From: Sepiola atlantica
Lineage: Eukaryota; Mollusca; Cephalopoda; Sepiida; Sepiolidae
NCBI GenBank assembly: GCA_963556195.1
Contig: OY744517.1
Span: 145,463,882 to 145,527,881 of the forward strand
Reading direction: 5' to 3'
Length of the DNA stretch: 64,000 nt
A program made the translations under genes and the position numbers. The notes under the pieces are model-generated. The model was not told the origin of the DNA. It worked only from the letters and a program-made list of their open reading frames with translations, and ran no database searches. Below are positions 36,176 to 48,215 of this stretch, piece after piece. Position 1 is the stretch's first letter, and the number at the start of each line of letters is the position of its first letter.

Positions 36176-37250
36176 AGAAAGTGTAAATATTACTCTGTAA
36201 AAACAGAACGTGTTAAATTACTGTGTGAAGGAAAAACATGTTAAGATTACTGTGTGGAAACAAAACGCGTTAAGATTACTGTATCAAAACAGAACGTATT
36301 AAGATTAGTGTGTGAAAAAAGAGCGTGTTAAAGTTACTGTGTAAAACAGAACGTGTTAAGATGAATGTGTAAAGACAGAAGTATTAATCTTACTGTGTGA
36401 AAACAGAACGTGTTTAAAAACAGAACGTGTTTACATTACTGCGTAAAAACAGAACGTGCTAATATTACTGTGTGAAAACAGAATGCGTAAAAATGATTGC
36501 GTGAAAACAGAACGTGTTAAAATTATTGTGTGAAAACAACGTGTTTAGATTACCGTGTAAAAACAGAACGTGTTAAGATTACTGTCTTAAAAAAGAACGT
36601 GATTAGATTACTGTCTTAAAACAGAACGTCATAAGATTACTGTATGAACACAGAACGCGTTTAGATTACTGTATTAAAATAGAACGTGTTAAGATTACAG
36701 CGTGAAAACAGAACGTGCTTAGATTACTATGTGAAAATACTAGGTGTTAAGATTACTGTGTGGAAAGAGAACATTTTAAGATCACTGTGTGAAAACAGAA
36801 CGTGTTTAGATTACTGTGTGAAAACAAAGCGTGTTAAGATCACTGTGTGGAAAGAGAACATTTTAAGATCACTGTGTGAAAACAGAACGTGTTTAGATTA
36901 CTGTGTGAAAACAGAGCGTGTTAAGATTACTGTTTGAAAACAGAACGTATTAAGATTACTGTGTGAAAACAGAACGGGTAAAGATTACTAAACAGAACGT
37001 GTTTAGATTACTGTGTGGAAAGAGAACATTTTAAGATCACTGTGTTAAAACAGAACGTGTTTAGATTACTGTGTGAAAACAGAGCGTGTTAAGATTACTG
37101 TTTGAAAACAGAACGTGTAAAGATTACTGTGTAAAACAGAACGTGTTTAGATTACTGTGTGAAAAGAGAACGTGTAAAGATTACTGTGTGAAAACAGAAC
37201 GTGGAAAGATTACTGTGTGAAAACAGAGCGTGTTAAGATTACTGTGTGAA
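36176..37250 (+). repeat. 29-bp minisatellite inside Tc1-like sequence
   Basis: About 37 copies of a 29-bp unit, cagaacgtgttaagattact plus gtgtgaaaa. The flanking Tc1-derived stretch at 37445-37475 contains aaaactttaagattactgct, which looks like the ancestral unit. ORFs here (for example 36686-36937) are repeat artefacts. Confidence 0.9.
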
Positions 37251-37570
37251 ACGTGGCAAAAGTTACCCGATATAATGGCCACAGACTGATAATCTTACAT
37301 TAAAACACGCAAAGATTAGTTGCATACAAAACGAGATTAAAAAAACCTTCTTGGCAAAGCCAGTCGTCAGATATGCACCTTATCGACCACCCCGAGCTAT
37401 ATTAGACCGAAATATTCGGAAAAGAATCAGAAACTGTATGCAAGAATCAAAACTTTAAGATTACTGCTTGAAACATAGCAATAATCCCCCACATAATATT
37501 CTTGATGGTGTCACCAGCATGCATGGTATTAAAAAATCGCAAAGAGGATGTCAACTAAGTATTAGTAAAT
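37251..37570 (+). pseudogene. Tc1-like transposase pseudogene, C-part
   Basis: QSSDMHLIDHPE (near 37366) aligns with the family motif QSPDLNPIEHLW. Downstream, PHNILDGVTSM...QLSISKYSV matches the usual Tc1 C-terminus pattern. Frames are broken. Together with 35560-36170 it forms an element split by the 29-bp array, or two adjacent copies. Confidence 0.6.
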
Positions 37571-38779
37571 ACAGCGTGTTCGAGACAAATTTTAAACTTT
37601 TTAGAAAAAAAAAGAAAGAAACGCCATATCTTGGCTAATAATTGATTCATTTGCAAACTTCAAAGGTCATCTCTTAAAAGATATTTTGTCGAACGCTAAA
37701 ATAGGCACACTAAGTCCTCAGGCTGAATCTGAACCTGGAGCATGCGATCTTTATGGTGTCATTCGAGAAACGTCTGAACCTTGCAATCAGCTTGTCCTTC
37801 GTGTTGCGGGCGGCACGGTTGGTGTTTTTCTCAATGGCGCCCCGCACTTAATAGTCCATCAAGTTACAATTAGGCGAGTTGGCGGCCAGCTGTTGGGGCA
37901 GATGGAATGTGGAAGTTCTAAGATATCCAATTATAGGTGTTTTCGGAGGTGTGACACGGAGCTGAGTTCTGCTGCAACACATATTACGTTTCTACAGTCA
38001 ACATCTCCATCCAGCACTTGACAAAAGTGGACGGCAACTGAATATAGCTATTTTAATTGAGTCTTAGTTCTTTTTAGAAACAAACCCAAAGAAAATCACA
38101 GTTTAAGAGTACTTTATCTTAATGACGCGCGGGACTTTGTGCGAACTGTATGTTAGCCACCCGTTGTTCCGCGTGTTGTGCAACTGGTTCTGAGAAGAAC
38201 CAGCTCACCCCTAAATCGACCGGGTACTTGATTCTTTTTTAGGAGTTTCTTAGCTTTCGTAAGGCGGTTCTCTTTGGCCTTGATGGGAAGTAGTTGACTC
38301 TTTCGACTTTTACATGAAGGTTATCGAAGATCCTCGTCAAGCGCTTTCTTCATAGTTGCAACTAAGACGCCAGTCTCTCTCGGCAAGGTTCAAATTGCCG
38401 TTTCTGGATCTTGCTGCACCTATCTTGTAGCTACTCGATTAATTTCATTGTGCAGACACAGTCAGGACGCCTGCTATAACACTTCCTGCTAGCCAATGCG
38501 TCCATATCCTCATCGCAATTAAGTAGCTCACATTTCACAACGTTCAATGAATTCAAGGAGAAATGAGCTGCAGATAAAATTTCCGTATTTCTGAATTCGG
38601 CGCGAATCAGCACGATGCAGGTCACTCTCTTCTAATATTTCGCTGCTTTCCAGTTATCCACGGTCTCCACATAAATATTACACAGAAACAGCTATCCGTT
38701 GCACTTTACATCATATATTAAATACTTTAAATAGTTCTGAAATGAAAGAAAATAAAGTATCATGAAATTTCTTCCGAAA

Positions 38780-38780
<1 letters not shown>
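37571..38780 (-). pseudogene. Mariner-family transposase pseudogene, copy 2
   Basis: Reverse-oriented relative of 30627-31690. The minus strand contains SICPNSWPPTRL and a KTPTVPPATRRTS peptide parallel to KIPTVPPATPRTS of copy 1, plus gcaacggatagctgttt near the 5' side (about 38697-38681) as in copy 1. The terminal acagcgtgttcgagac lies at 37571. Stops and indels abound. The 111-aa plus-strand ORF at 37686-38021 is antisense to this pseudogene. Confidence 0.75.
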
Positions 38781-38781
<1 letters not shown>

Positions 38782-38860
<79 letters not shown>

Positions 38861-38884
38861 ATGTGTGTGTGTGTGTGTGTGTGT
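38782..38884. repeat. (TA)n-(GT)n tract
   Basis: About 70 bp TA then GT-rich. Confidence 0.97.
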
Positions 38885-39036
38885 GACAAAAGACAAACGG
38901 AAAACAGATTAAAATGCAGGAGAAAAACAAAAGCAAGAGATTTGACCGGTTTCGTTCGTATTAACGAACGTCTTCAGAAAAAGTGAAGATTTGGAAACAA
39001 TTTTATTTTAGTTTTCCGTTTGTCTCTTTTGTCACC
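38883..39036. mobile_element. Foldback element with hammerhead-like core
   Basis: The left arm starts gtgacaaaagacaaacggaa and the right arm ends with its inverted counterpart at 39012-39036. It is flanked by (TA)n on both sides. The central part holds the hammerhead-like motif at 38941-38980. Confidence 0.6.
38941..38980 (-). ncRNA. Hammerhead ribozyme-like motif H1
   Basis: On the minus strand: stem I TTT/AAA; core CTGAAGA (38977-38971); 17-nt stem II with a perfect 6-bp GTTCGT/ACGAAC pairing and TAAT loop; GAA (38953-38951); palindromic stem III ACCGGT (38950-38945); cleavage base C (38944). Weak points are a short stem I and an unpaired C before stem II. A stem III this short normally requires dimerisation. 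Not tested. Confidence 0.5.
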
Positions 39037-39087
39037 CATTTTGTCTACCAAGGCATTTTATTTTCATGACTTATCGTGCACCTTACC

Positions 39088-39090
<3 letters not shown>

Positions 39091-39149
<59 letters not shown>
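39091..39149. repeat. (TA)n tract
   Basis: Pure TA, about 59 bp. Confidence 0.97.
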
Positions 39150-39150
<1 letters not shown>

Positions 39151-39275
39151 GTGTGTGTATGTATATGTAACTGCTTAATAAAAGGAAAAGCGGTAAAATT
39201 ATATTTTTCTATTCAGACCTGAAAGAGACGGTGTAAGTTCAAAGTAATTATTGTTTGGTTTGTGTTAAGTTTCTG

Positions 39276-39276
<1 letters not shown>

Positions 39277-39325
<49 letters not shown>
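39277..39325. repeat. (TA)n tract
   Basis: Pure TA, about 48 bp. Confidence 0.97.
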
Positions 39326-39329
39326 CTTT

Positions 39330-40200
39330 ATATATATGTATGTATTATATGCAATTATTTAATTATTTAGTCATCACTATAAATTTAATCAATAATCTAC
39401 TTTTTTCTCTTACTAATTAATAATAACTTTTCACTTATAAATAGACATGCGCGCAGACTAGTTAAAATCAGTGTCCGTATGTGCGTGGGGTTAATAACAA
39501 CATTATGCATCCGTGTGATTTGACAGCAAACCTGCTTCGTACCAGTTTGCGTGTATATATGTATACCGATGATAGAAAAAAGCTTGATGTCGCAATCTAT
39601 ATGCTTATTGCTGGTCAAATGTATGTGTCAGCATTTCTTTCTAGGAAAGCCGGTAGCGAATAGGAAATGTACAAAGGGATTAGGTACCATAATTCATAGC
39701 CTTGATTTGATTTGATTTTCAATTTGTTGCCGGTAACTTACTGTTCCCACCCTACTCTGAAATTTGAAAAACAAAATTGAAATAAATATGAACTCACATG
39801 TTACAAATGAACTGAAAGCATAAAATAGCAAAGATATATAAAAGATAAAAAATACAAAAATAATAAAATAAAAACTATAAAAATAACTGTTATATTTATT
39901 TTTTTAATTAAAGCCACGTAATGTGACCATGCTACATGTGACTTTTATGAAAGGCACTTGGCCTTAGAAGCTCAGTTAGTTTCCAACTAGAGTTGAAACA
40001 TGCCTGAAAATGTGTAAGCAAAATGTTTGTGTAAATAAAACGTTATGCTAAATAAATATAGAGCTATACTATTTACTGAGCATCATTATATAAATACAGC
40101 AAGGATTCAATGGATAAACTCCTTTACAAATGTATGGCTTAATATAAGTCACAATTTGACGTGGAGCAATTCTTTTCTCTAAACTTTTTGTATCTGACTT
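39330..40200. other. No recognisable gene
   Basis: AT-rich sequence with short ORFs only. Confidence 0.35.
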
Positions 40201-40209
40201 ATTTTACAA

Positions 40210-40362
40210 GTTTTTTAGGGGCGGGCGCGAGTTCGGGTGGATTCATCCCCTAAATAGTAAAGTTTACAAAAAAAATATTGTGCTTATGTTACTAACCGTG
40301 TTGATGAGAATATATATTCCAAAATTGATAATGATCAATTAATAAAAAAAACTTAAAAACAA

Positions 40363-40444
<82 letters not shown>

Positions 40445-40790
40445 ACCTTAAATGTTATCATTTACAAAAAGAAATGTGTCCATCTTACTCACCGTATTTT
40501 CTAGGATATGTATTCCAATATTTATAATGATCCGTTCATTAGTGTAGGAGATTAAAAGTTTAGGGGCGGGGCGCGTTTGGCACGCGGACCCAATGGTAAA
40601 CCGGGTTACCGAGAATATATATTCCAAAATTCATAATGATCGGTTCATAAAAAAATCTTATATATGCACCCCTTAAATGTTAACTTTTATAAAAAATAAT
40701 AATGTGGCCAAGTTATTCAGCGTATATTTTTTAGAATATATATTCCAAAATAAATAATAATCCGTTAATTAGTTTAGAAGATTACCATAT
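40210..40790 (+). repeat. Diverged 100-200 bp repeats interrupted by (TA)n
   Basis: Four segments contain tatattccaaaa(t)...ataatgatc(c/a/g)gtt near 40310, 40500, 40615 and 40735. ttaggggcgggcgcg and ttaggggcggggcgcg occur near 40216 and 40560. A (TA)n tract (40365-40440) sits between copies 1 and 2. Confidence 0.65.
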
Positions 40791-40959
40791 ATTCTTCGGA
40801 GGTTTTTCAACCTTTAAAACTATATGAAAACAACAACACAAAAAAAACTTTTAGTCCCAAGTCTTTCGTTAGAAAATGCCTATGCTTGGCTTGTAAATCA
40901 ATCAATCTCTTGTAATCATTGTATTAGATCGTCCCCCCACCCCCACCTAAAGTTGACGT

Positions 40960-41100
40960 TAGTTTTAATATTTTTGTAGGGATCATAAGTTGTTTCTCAT
41001 GAAAAACTGCTCCGGGAATTTAAAAATAAAACAGTATGTTTTTCTCATGGCTCCCTAACAGTGTTGATTACACACCCCCTCCCTTGAAAACAAAACGTTC
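40960..41100 (+). repeat. Interspersed repeat (partner at 49330-49450)
   Basis: gggatcat.agttgttt, a tttaaaaa segment, a ctcatggctc-type segment and a gtgttgattacac segment recur in order near 49336-49430. Confidence 0.55.
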
Positions 41101-41452
41101 CGGATATATACACCCAAGTTTATTAAGTTAAATTCTTTAACGTACAGCTTCATTCTCCCTTATTTTGCACACGAAATTTGTCTGTCTCGTAAAGTAAATA
41201 AAGTAGAAAAAACTCCAACTATGTCCTAACTCAGAGAGGCGAAGTTACAGTCGAACGAAGGGGACACCCATTTATTCCGGTTTGATAAGTGCCTTGAACC
41301 TTCCCCACCCCCTACATTGAAAATAAACGACGAAGAGGGAGCGACCATTAATTCTAATCTCAGCGCGGTGATCACCCTAATAGTTTACCCTCTTTCCTAC
41401 TACAAATAATGAATAAACAAAGGCCCCCTTCATCCGATCTTGAAATGATAAA

Positions 41453-41455
<3 letters not shown>

Positions 41456-41520
<65 letters not shown>
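41456..41520. repeat. (ATT)n-(ACT)n compound microsatellite
   Basis: About 11 ATT then about 10 ACT triplets. Confidence 0.95.
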
Positions 41521-41586
41521 GCAAATAAATGCTCCCTGTCGGACGCATTTTTTTGTGCGAGGCTGTCGCGTCTCTTCCCCGTCTTT

Positions 41587-41776
41587 CCAGGCCATTCTAA
41601 CCTTTTAGAGCAGGTTACTAATTTTCTTTTACCACTAACCTAAGTCATAAAACCGCATATAATCGCTTTAAAAAGTAGAACCAACCCAGCCCGACCGAAA
41701 AACAATGCAACGAATTTATCTTACATCACAAAAGAAAATTGGTTAATGTCCTAAAAAGTTAGAATGGCCCGGAAAT
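41587..41776. mobile_element. Foldback/MITE-like element, 190 bp
   Basis: Inverted arms of about 45 bp: ccaggccattctaacctttt at the left and agttagaatggcccgg at the right. The spacer is unique and no protein is encoded. Confidence 0.65.
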
Positions 41777-41779
41777 GGT

Positions 41780-42670
41780 GGATCATTTGATGTTAAAATT
41801 GTATGCAAAACTGATCATCCAATTTGCATTTGCGTAAATGTTCATTTGAGTCATGAGTACTGGCGCCTCTGGCGTTTCTGACGCCTCCGGCTGGTATAAA
41901 CAGTGCTACTCCCCACCGACTGAAAAATATAGATTCTCATTTTTTTTTTTTGGGGGGGGGGAGGGGCGTTGACATAAGGAAATATTTTTATCTGTTTACA
42001 AATAAATACACTAATTTGTGACAATTACGCCATTTCCGGAAGAATACATAAGAAGACTCCATTGCTTTATTTGTAAAGCGATGGTTTTTTTAATAAAATG
42101 TCTTTAATTAATTGTATTAATAAGTTTTCTTAATAAGGAGGAAAATATTCTAAATACATATGTAAATTCGAGAACACGAGTTATAAGTGTATATTTGTGA
42201 ATATTAATTTATTAGAAGTTTAAAAGAAATTAATTATGTAAATTGGCAAAAACGCATGGTGTCTGGACGAGTTTTTGTAGCAGTATATATAGAAGCTGGC
42301 AGAATAAGTAAGCGTACTCTGACGGAGTTTCGGCTTTAGACAGGCAGATGCACAAACTCCGTTATTAATAGATTTGTAATTCTAATTATTATAAGTAATT
42401 TTATTTCAATTCGCAATCCTCGTAATTGTCTAAAAAAACATACCGAATTAACCCACTTAAAAGAAAAAATAGAACAATTAAATAAAAAAATAACGTTGAC
42501 GTATATCTCAGCGCGTCACCTCCAAGTTTCACACACAAGACTTCTCAGTTTGACTGATGATAGTCGGCTTTTTTTGGAAAATTGCTGACTTGAAACCGCA
42601 AGTAAATGTTGTTTTGACTTGATCTTCATATATAAATAAATGAATATTCTGCTCTTATTTTAAATTTCAA
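41780..42670. other. No gene; small hairpin near 42320
   Basis: ACGGAGTTT and AAACTCCGT form a 9-bp stem at about 42319-42363, downstream of a TATATATAG. Otherwise unclassified. Confidence 0.35.

Positions 42671-42672
<2 letters not shown>

Positions 42673-42733
<61 letters not shown>
42673..42733. repeat. (TA)n tract at LINE 5' truncation
   Basis: Pure TA immediately before the LINE ORF ATG. Confidence 0.97.
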
Positions 42734-42738
<5 letters not shown>

Positions 42739-44812
42739 AGAAGCATTTGACAGAAGAGACTTGAAAGTTTTTTATGAAGGTATTAAGAAAGTTTATGGAC
42801 CGCATGAATCTGGCGTTTCTCCCGTATCTGCAAATGATGGCACACTGATAAATAATAGAGCGGATATATTGAATCGCTGGAAGGAGCACTTCGAAGCGGT
42901 CCTAAACAATACTTCCACAACTGATGAAGAAATACTTTCATCTATCACTGAACGACCTGAGATTCCTGAACTCTCCTTCCTTCCAGCAATGCATGAAGTT
43001 TTCGTTGCTATTAGGCAAATGCCGTCAGACAAAAGGTCAGGGAAAGACACCTTACCTCCTGAGGTGTTTAAGTACGGTGGCCAGACACTAGTGAAGAAGC
43101 TGCACAGTCTCTTTGTGAAGATCTGGCAAGGCGGAAATGTCCCTCAGGATTTCAAAGATGCATTAATTCAACACTTGTATAAGAATAAAGGCAATAGAAA
43201 CATCTGTGACAACCATCGAGGCATCTCACTTTTGTCAATTGCAGGGAAGGTCTTGGCAAGGCTTATTCTCAACAGAATAATTAAACACCTTGTTGATGAT
43301 ATCTATCCCGAATCTCAGTGCGGTTTCCATGCTGGTCGGGGTACTGTCGATATGATCTTTTCCCTCCGTCAGGTTGCCGAGAAAGTTCGGGAAAAGAACG
43401 AGGAGTTGTATATGGTTTTCATTGACCTTACAAAGGCCTTTGACGCAGTAAACCGCGAAGCCCTCTGGAAAGTGTTGGACAAGCTGGGGATACCTGACAA
43501 CATGCTGAATGTAATTATTTCTTTCCATGATGAAATGAGGGCATCGGTTGTTTCAAATGGAGAGTCTTCAGAACCTTTCAATGTGACAAATGGTACCAAA
43601 CAGGGTTGCGTAATGGCACCTGTGCTATTTGCTTTGTTCTTTTCAGTTATGCTGAGATATGCTTTCGCTGATATAGATACTGGGATGAAGTTTAAATTTA
43701 GAACAAGTGGTGGTCTCTTCAACCAGCAACGTTTCAAAGCTAAGACCCTTCTTCGACAAACTGTCATCAGGGATCTTTTGTTTGCAGATGACGCTGCACT
43801 TTGTGCAACATCTCGGGAGGAAGCGCAACTGCTTGTGGACAGGTTTTCGGCTGCTTGCAAGGCTTTTGGTCTGACAATCAGCATCAAGAAAACAGAAGTG
43901 ATTCACCAACCTCGCCTCATGCCTAAAAAAGTTCAGGGTGTGAAGCAACGGCCACCAGTAAAGCAACGATCACCAGTACACTGTTTTCCAGATATTCCAA
44001 TCCAAGTGGACGGTAAAGATCTGAAATATGTGAAAAATTTCACTTATCTTGGGAGTAAGATAAATTGGAGTGCCTCCCTTGATGACGAAATCTTTAACCG
44101 AATTGCGAAAGCAACCACTGCCTTTGGAAAACTGCGTCATCGGTTATGGAAGGACAGGGGGATAAGTTTGAGAACAAAAGTACTTGTGTATAGAGCAGTT
44201 GTGCTAACATCACTGCTTTATGGATCGGAATCATGGACAGTCTATCGCAGCCACATTCAGAAGCTTGATGTCTTTCACAAAAAATGCCTTAGAACGATTT
44301 GTGGTGTCACTCTAAGAAATCGGATGTCTAATGCGGACCTATTTACATGCTGCGGTATTGGGGGAATTGAAAGCTTTTTGATGCAATCACAACTGCGTTG
44401 GGCAGGACATGTCTTACGTATGGAAGATGATAGAATACCAAAGTTACTGATGTACGGCGAGCTCAACAGTGGAAGGCGAAATGTGGGTCGACCGCTGCTT
44501 CGCTTTAAGGACAAGTTGAAGATGAATTTGACATCTACCAATATTGCTTATCGTGATTTTGAACAGCTTGCTTCTCGACGGAAGGAATGGCGATCTGACT
44601 GCCAGAGGGGCATCAGGCGGTTCTCTGTAACTGCCATTGATCAACAGCGCGAAAGACGCGAAAGAACAAAAACATCTACAAGTATCCCAGCCGATTTTTC
44701 TCAAGATCTTCCTTCTTGCATCCATTGTGGGCTGGTTTGCAGATATCTCGCAGGATTCAAATGCCATTTACGATTGAGTAAATGTAAGCATGCTACATCC
44801 ATCGTAGACTAA
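42734..44812 (+). CDS. Non-LTR retrotransposon reverse transcriptase (5'-truncated LINE, intact 692-aa ORF)
   Basis: RNA-directed DNA polymerase of a LINE, which copies element RNA at a nicked target. The RT palm motifs are clear: FIDLTKAFDAV (Asp231 and Asp237), NGTKQGCVMAPVLFALF, and the catalytic FADD at residues 350-353. Then come LLYGSESWT, a CLRTICGV...RMSNADLF thumb-like region, WAGHVLRMEDDRIPK, and a C-terminal CIHCGLVC...CHLRLSKC zinc-binding cluster from residue 662. The usual N-terminal apurinic endonuclease is missing: the ORF opens at an ATG created exactly where the (TA)n ends, so the copy is 5'-truncated. Lack of stops over 2 kb indicates a young insertion, unlike its decayed neighbours. 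An RTE-like or related clade is likely; exact clade is uncertain. Mobilisation alone is not expected. Confidence 0.93.
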
Positions 44813-44908
44813 ACAAATTTTAAGTTGTCAAGACCTCATACGTCGAAATCGACGGGAGAGTCCATGATATATATATATATATATATAATAGTAATATTTG
44901 TTATTGTT

Positions 44909-44970
<62 letters not shown>
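44813..44970 (+). repeat. LINE 3' UTR and (TA)n tail
   Basis: A short 3' UTR of about 55 bp (containing cgtcgaaatcgacgggagag) passes directly into (TA)n at 44867 and 44911-44970. Confidence 0.7.
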
Positions 44971-44974
<4 letters not shown>

Positions 44975-44975
<1 letters not shown>

Positions 44976-45715
44976 TAGGTAGGTGTATATGTTTCTCTAT
45001 TTATATGTACAGGATTTACTCATAAACTAATTAACTGATCATTATTAATTTCGAACACGAGGTTCCATAAGAGGTGGCAATGTGGGCTATATTAGTTTAA
45101 TTTATTGTATGCAAAAAGGGTATGAAGGTGGGTAAAAACCCTTCTTGAAAATTCAGATACCTCTGATTTTTGTGTTATTTTATTTATTAGTATTAGCCAT
45201 TAGTTAATATATATTCCTTAAATTTCAGTTTCTTTAGAATTATTTTAAAAGGGGGTTTAGGAGGGATAATATGGACACAACCTCTCATTTTAAATTCAAA
45301 TATTTAAGATTTGCATTTGATCTATGGTCATACCGATGATTTTTTAAAAATTATTATTCTCAGAGAAATAGAAAAAGATTCTAAAAAATTGTAAACAGCC
45401 GCCATTATTGACAGCATGGGTATACCTAATCTTCTATGAAAAATCGACTATTTGTGTTACTATCCAAGTCACGCGGTTTAGAGCGTGGCGCAATCTTGTC
45501 ACTGATTAATCGAATCGAGCGAAGTCAGCATTATGACACTTTCAGTGTCGGCGTCATCTCTGTAATTAATAATATCCGGTTGTGACTCATCATCGACCGG
45601 GGAAATAAACTCGTCGAAACAAATCTCTATTCAAAATAAGCCTAATTGTGTCAATTTTCAAGGTAATCGTTTGGTACGTGTAGACATCATCGTCTGAATA
45701 GATTTTTGTATCGAT
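44975..45715. other. No recognisable gene
   Basis: AT-rich sequence. Confidence 0.35.
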
Positions 45716-45720
45716 GAAAT

Positions 45721-46023
45721 TAAAAAGGTAAAGGTAAAGGTCGCATAGCCTGGACGCGCACGAGTGTCGTTGCCGACATCGCACACCGTAGCGGCGGTGA
45801 TTTGGTAAGAATCACCGTGTCTAGGGCACAGCATATGGAAGGCGAAGCCCATCCCTCTCCTTCCGCTGCCTTGAACCTTCCCTGAGTTTTAGTTAGGTAC
45901 CCATTTACTGCTGGGTGGACAGAGGGAGTTTTCGGATCCGAAAATCCGCATGCCGTGAGTGGGATCGAAACCGGGTCGTCCAGCCCAAAGACAAGTGCTA
46001 TAACAACTCGTCCACAGGCCCTA
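45721..46023 (-). repeat. tRNA-derived SINE (minus)
   Basis: On the minus strand it begins gggcctgtggacgagttgtt and carries an A-box-like gagttgttatagc and a B box ggtttcgatccc (about 45970-45961). A core with cacccagcagtaaatgggta follows, a motif common in invertebrate repeats, then a (CTTTAC)n tail at about 45740-45721. A box, B box, body and simple-repeat tail are all in SINE order. Confidence 0.82.
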
Positions 46024-46029
46024 TGAAAT

Positions 46030-46840
46030 TACCCAGACCTAAAAGCCTTGTGCCAGACTAGCGCAGGTGCAAAGGAAAAACAAAAAAAGAACAGCCATTC
46101 TTAAGATGCGCCCATTCAATAATGGGGTGTTTTGTAATGCATCTCGCCATTAATGGAAAAATGAGTTTTAAAACAAAATTCGCCTGTTATGCGCAGTTTG
46201 CGCACACGTTCTTGGCCTGCTCGTGAGTAACTAATAAAACGTTGTTTTTGTTTTTTACTTCAACCCACGTTTTGTCTGGGTTTTTTGTGGGGGGTATTTT
46301 TGTGTAGGGGCTCTTCTGGAAAAAATCTCTAATGAATCCACTGTTTTTTGTTTCCTCTGATTCTAATAAGATTTAAATCACAACTATTACAGGTATTTAA
46401 AAAATGTGAACAAATTTCGCTCACGAAAGACCTCTAATTTTATAGCAAGGTGGATAGATACATTTTCATCCATCAAAGATGCACGATTGTAACAAGATGG
46501 ATGCGGGTGTGTGGAAATAATGTAAAAAACAGAATTTTCCACATGAAGTTAGAGTAGTGGAAAATTTCATTTGAAATCAAGTTAGGGCTACGTGTCAAGA
46601 TATCGTGGCACAATCAGGAAGTCGATATTGACATGTAGCAGATAAGCTGATTGCATCTTCATCTTTTGTTTTGGACAACGAGAGAAAGCGGCTGTGATTC
46701 TGGACAGCTTTTCCAATCACCTATAAAAAAATATGTTTGGTATATTATGTATGCATACCGTATACTAGAAAAAATAAATAGCCCGAAAGTATTGTTAAAT
46801 CCCAATTATTTTATGTTGTCATTTTTTGTCAAATTTTACG
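46030..46840. other. No recognisable gene
   Basis: AT-rich sequence. Confidence 0.35.
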
Positions 46841-46869
46841 ATCGCTATTATTAAGAAGAAAGAGATGAT

Positions 46870-47812
46870 TGCAACAAGAAGAAAGAGATGTCACTATCAA
46901 GTAAGCAACAATTTACGACGTGTCAACAAAACAGGACTTCAGCTGTGTAATACAAGACGCTGGACAAAGATATTATGTCACGACTTGTCAACTAAACAAG
47001 CCTTCAGCTATGTATTACAAGAGAAGAGGGAAAGAAACAGAGAGATGTCACTATCCACTGAGCAACAACTTACGACATGTCAACAAAAAAAGACTTCAGC
47101 TGTGTATTGCAAGAGAAGGGAGAAAGAAACAGAGAGACGTCACTATCCACTGAGCAAGAACTTACATGTCAACAAAAAAAGACTTCAGCTGTGTATTGCA
47201 AGAGAAGGGATAAAGAAACAGAGAGACATCACTCTCTACTGAGAAACAACTTACGATGTGTTAACAAAATAAGACTTCAGCTATGTGTAATACAAAACGC
47301 TGGACAAAAATATTATGTCACGGTCTGGAATGAAATAATTGGTAGATGCTACAAGAGAAGAGGGAAAGAAACAGAGAGAGGCGTCACTATCAACTGAAAA
47401 CAACTTACAACGTGTCAACAAAACAGGACTTCAGCTGTGTAATACAAGACGCTGGACAAAAATATTATGTCACGGTCTGGAATGAAATAATTGGTAGATG
47501 CTACAAGAGAAGAGGGAAAGAAACAGAGAGAGGCGTCACTATCAACTGAAAACAACTTACAACGTGTCAACAAAACAGGACTTCAGCTGTGTAATACAAG
47601 ACGCTGGACAAAAATATTATGTCACGGTCTGGAATGAAATAATTGGTAGATGCTACAAGAGAAGAGGGAAAGAAACAGAGAGAGGCGTCACTATCAACTG
47701 AAAACAACTTACAACGTGTCAACAAAACAGGACTTCAGCTGTGTAATACAAGACGCTGGACAAAAATATTATGTCACGGTCTGGAATGAAATAATTGGTA
47801 GATGCTACAATG
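46870..47812 (+). repeat. Tandem repeats of 152 bp and shorter forms
   Basis: Right half: three apparently identical 152-bp copies (47341, 47493, 47645) plus partial ones, each containing aggacttcagctgtgtaata, gctggacaaaaatattatgt and agagaagagggaaagaaaca. Left half: about 80-bp versions lacking the middle portion and more diverged. Short ORFs repeated every 152 bp are artefacts, as 152 is not a multiple of three. Confidence 0.92.
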
Positions 47813-48084
47813 GGAGCTTAATTCATTAATTAAAAAATAATTCTGAGCTCATAACTTCATTCGCGTTATCTCTATTTTCATACATTTTCACTATATCAAA
47901 ATGTATATCTAATGGATTTGATACACCGCACAATGAACAACAACGAATCGGACACATTCTGTCTTAACACCCATGTTTTACTGTTGACTTCCGGATTTAT
48001 TGTTTATCGTAAATTAAAGATTTTTATAGCGAAAAATATATTTCCGAAACAGATGACAACAGAAGCTGAAGAGAGCCGGGTGGT

Positions 48085-48140
48085 TAAGTCCTCCTGTGCT
48101 TGAAACCGACGGTACGAATATTGTACTAATTTTTCTATAC
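48085..48140 (+). repeat. tRNA-like SINE remnant
   Basis: gagccgggtggttaagtc resembles an A box of cephalopod-type SINEs. The B box is degenerate. Confidence 0.3.
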
Positions 48141-48143
<3 letters not shown>

Positions 48144-48209
<66 letters not shown>

Positions 48210-48215
48210 TGTGTA
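48144..48215. repeat. (TA)n-(GT)n tract
   Basis: TA then GT, as at 38782 and 52244. Confidence 0.96.

Noticed and set aside
36176..37250. CRISPR-like array (29-bp periodicity)
   Set aside because: No distinct spacers: units are directly contiguous, and the context is eukaryotic transposon DNA.
37686..38021. 111-aa plus-strand ORF
   Set aside because: Antisense to the mariner pseudogene on the minus strand.
42553..42603. CTGATGA with extended stem (AGTCGGC/GCTGACT) and GAAAC
   Set aside because: Looks hammerhead-like but stem I on either side of the core does not pair; kept out of the candidate list.
43235..44767. Several 88-172 aa minus-strand ORFs within 42734-44812
   Set aside because: Shadows of the intact LINE RT ORF.
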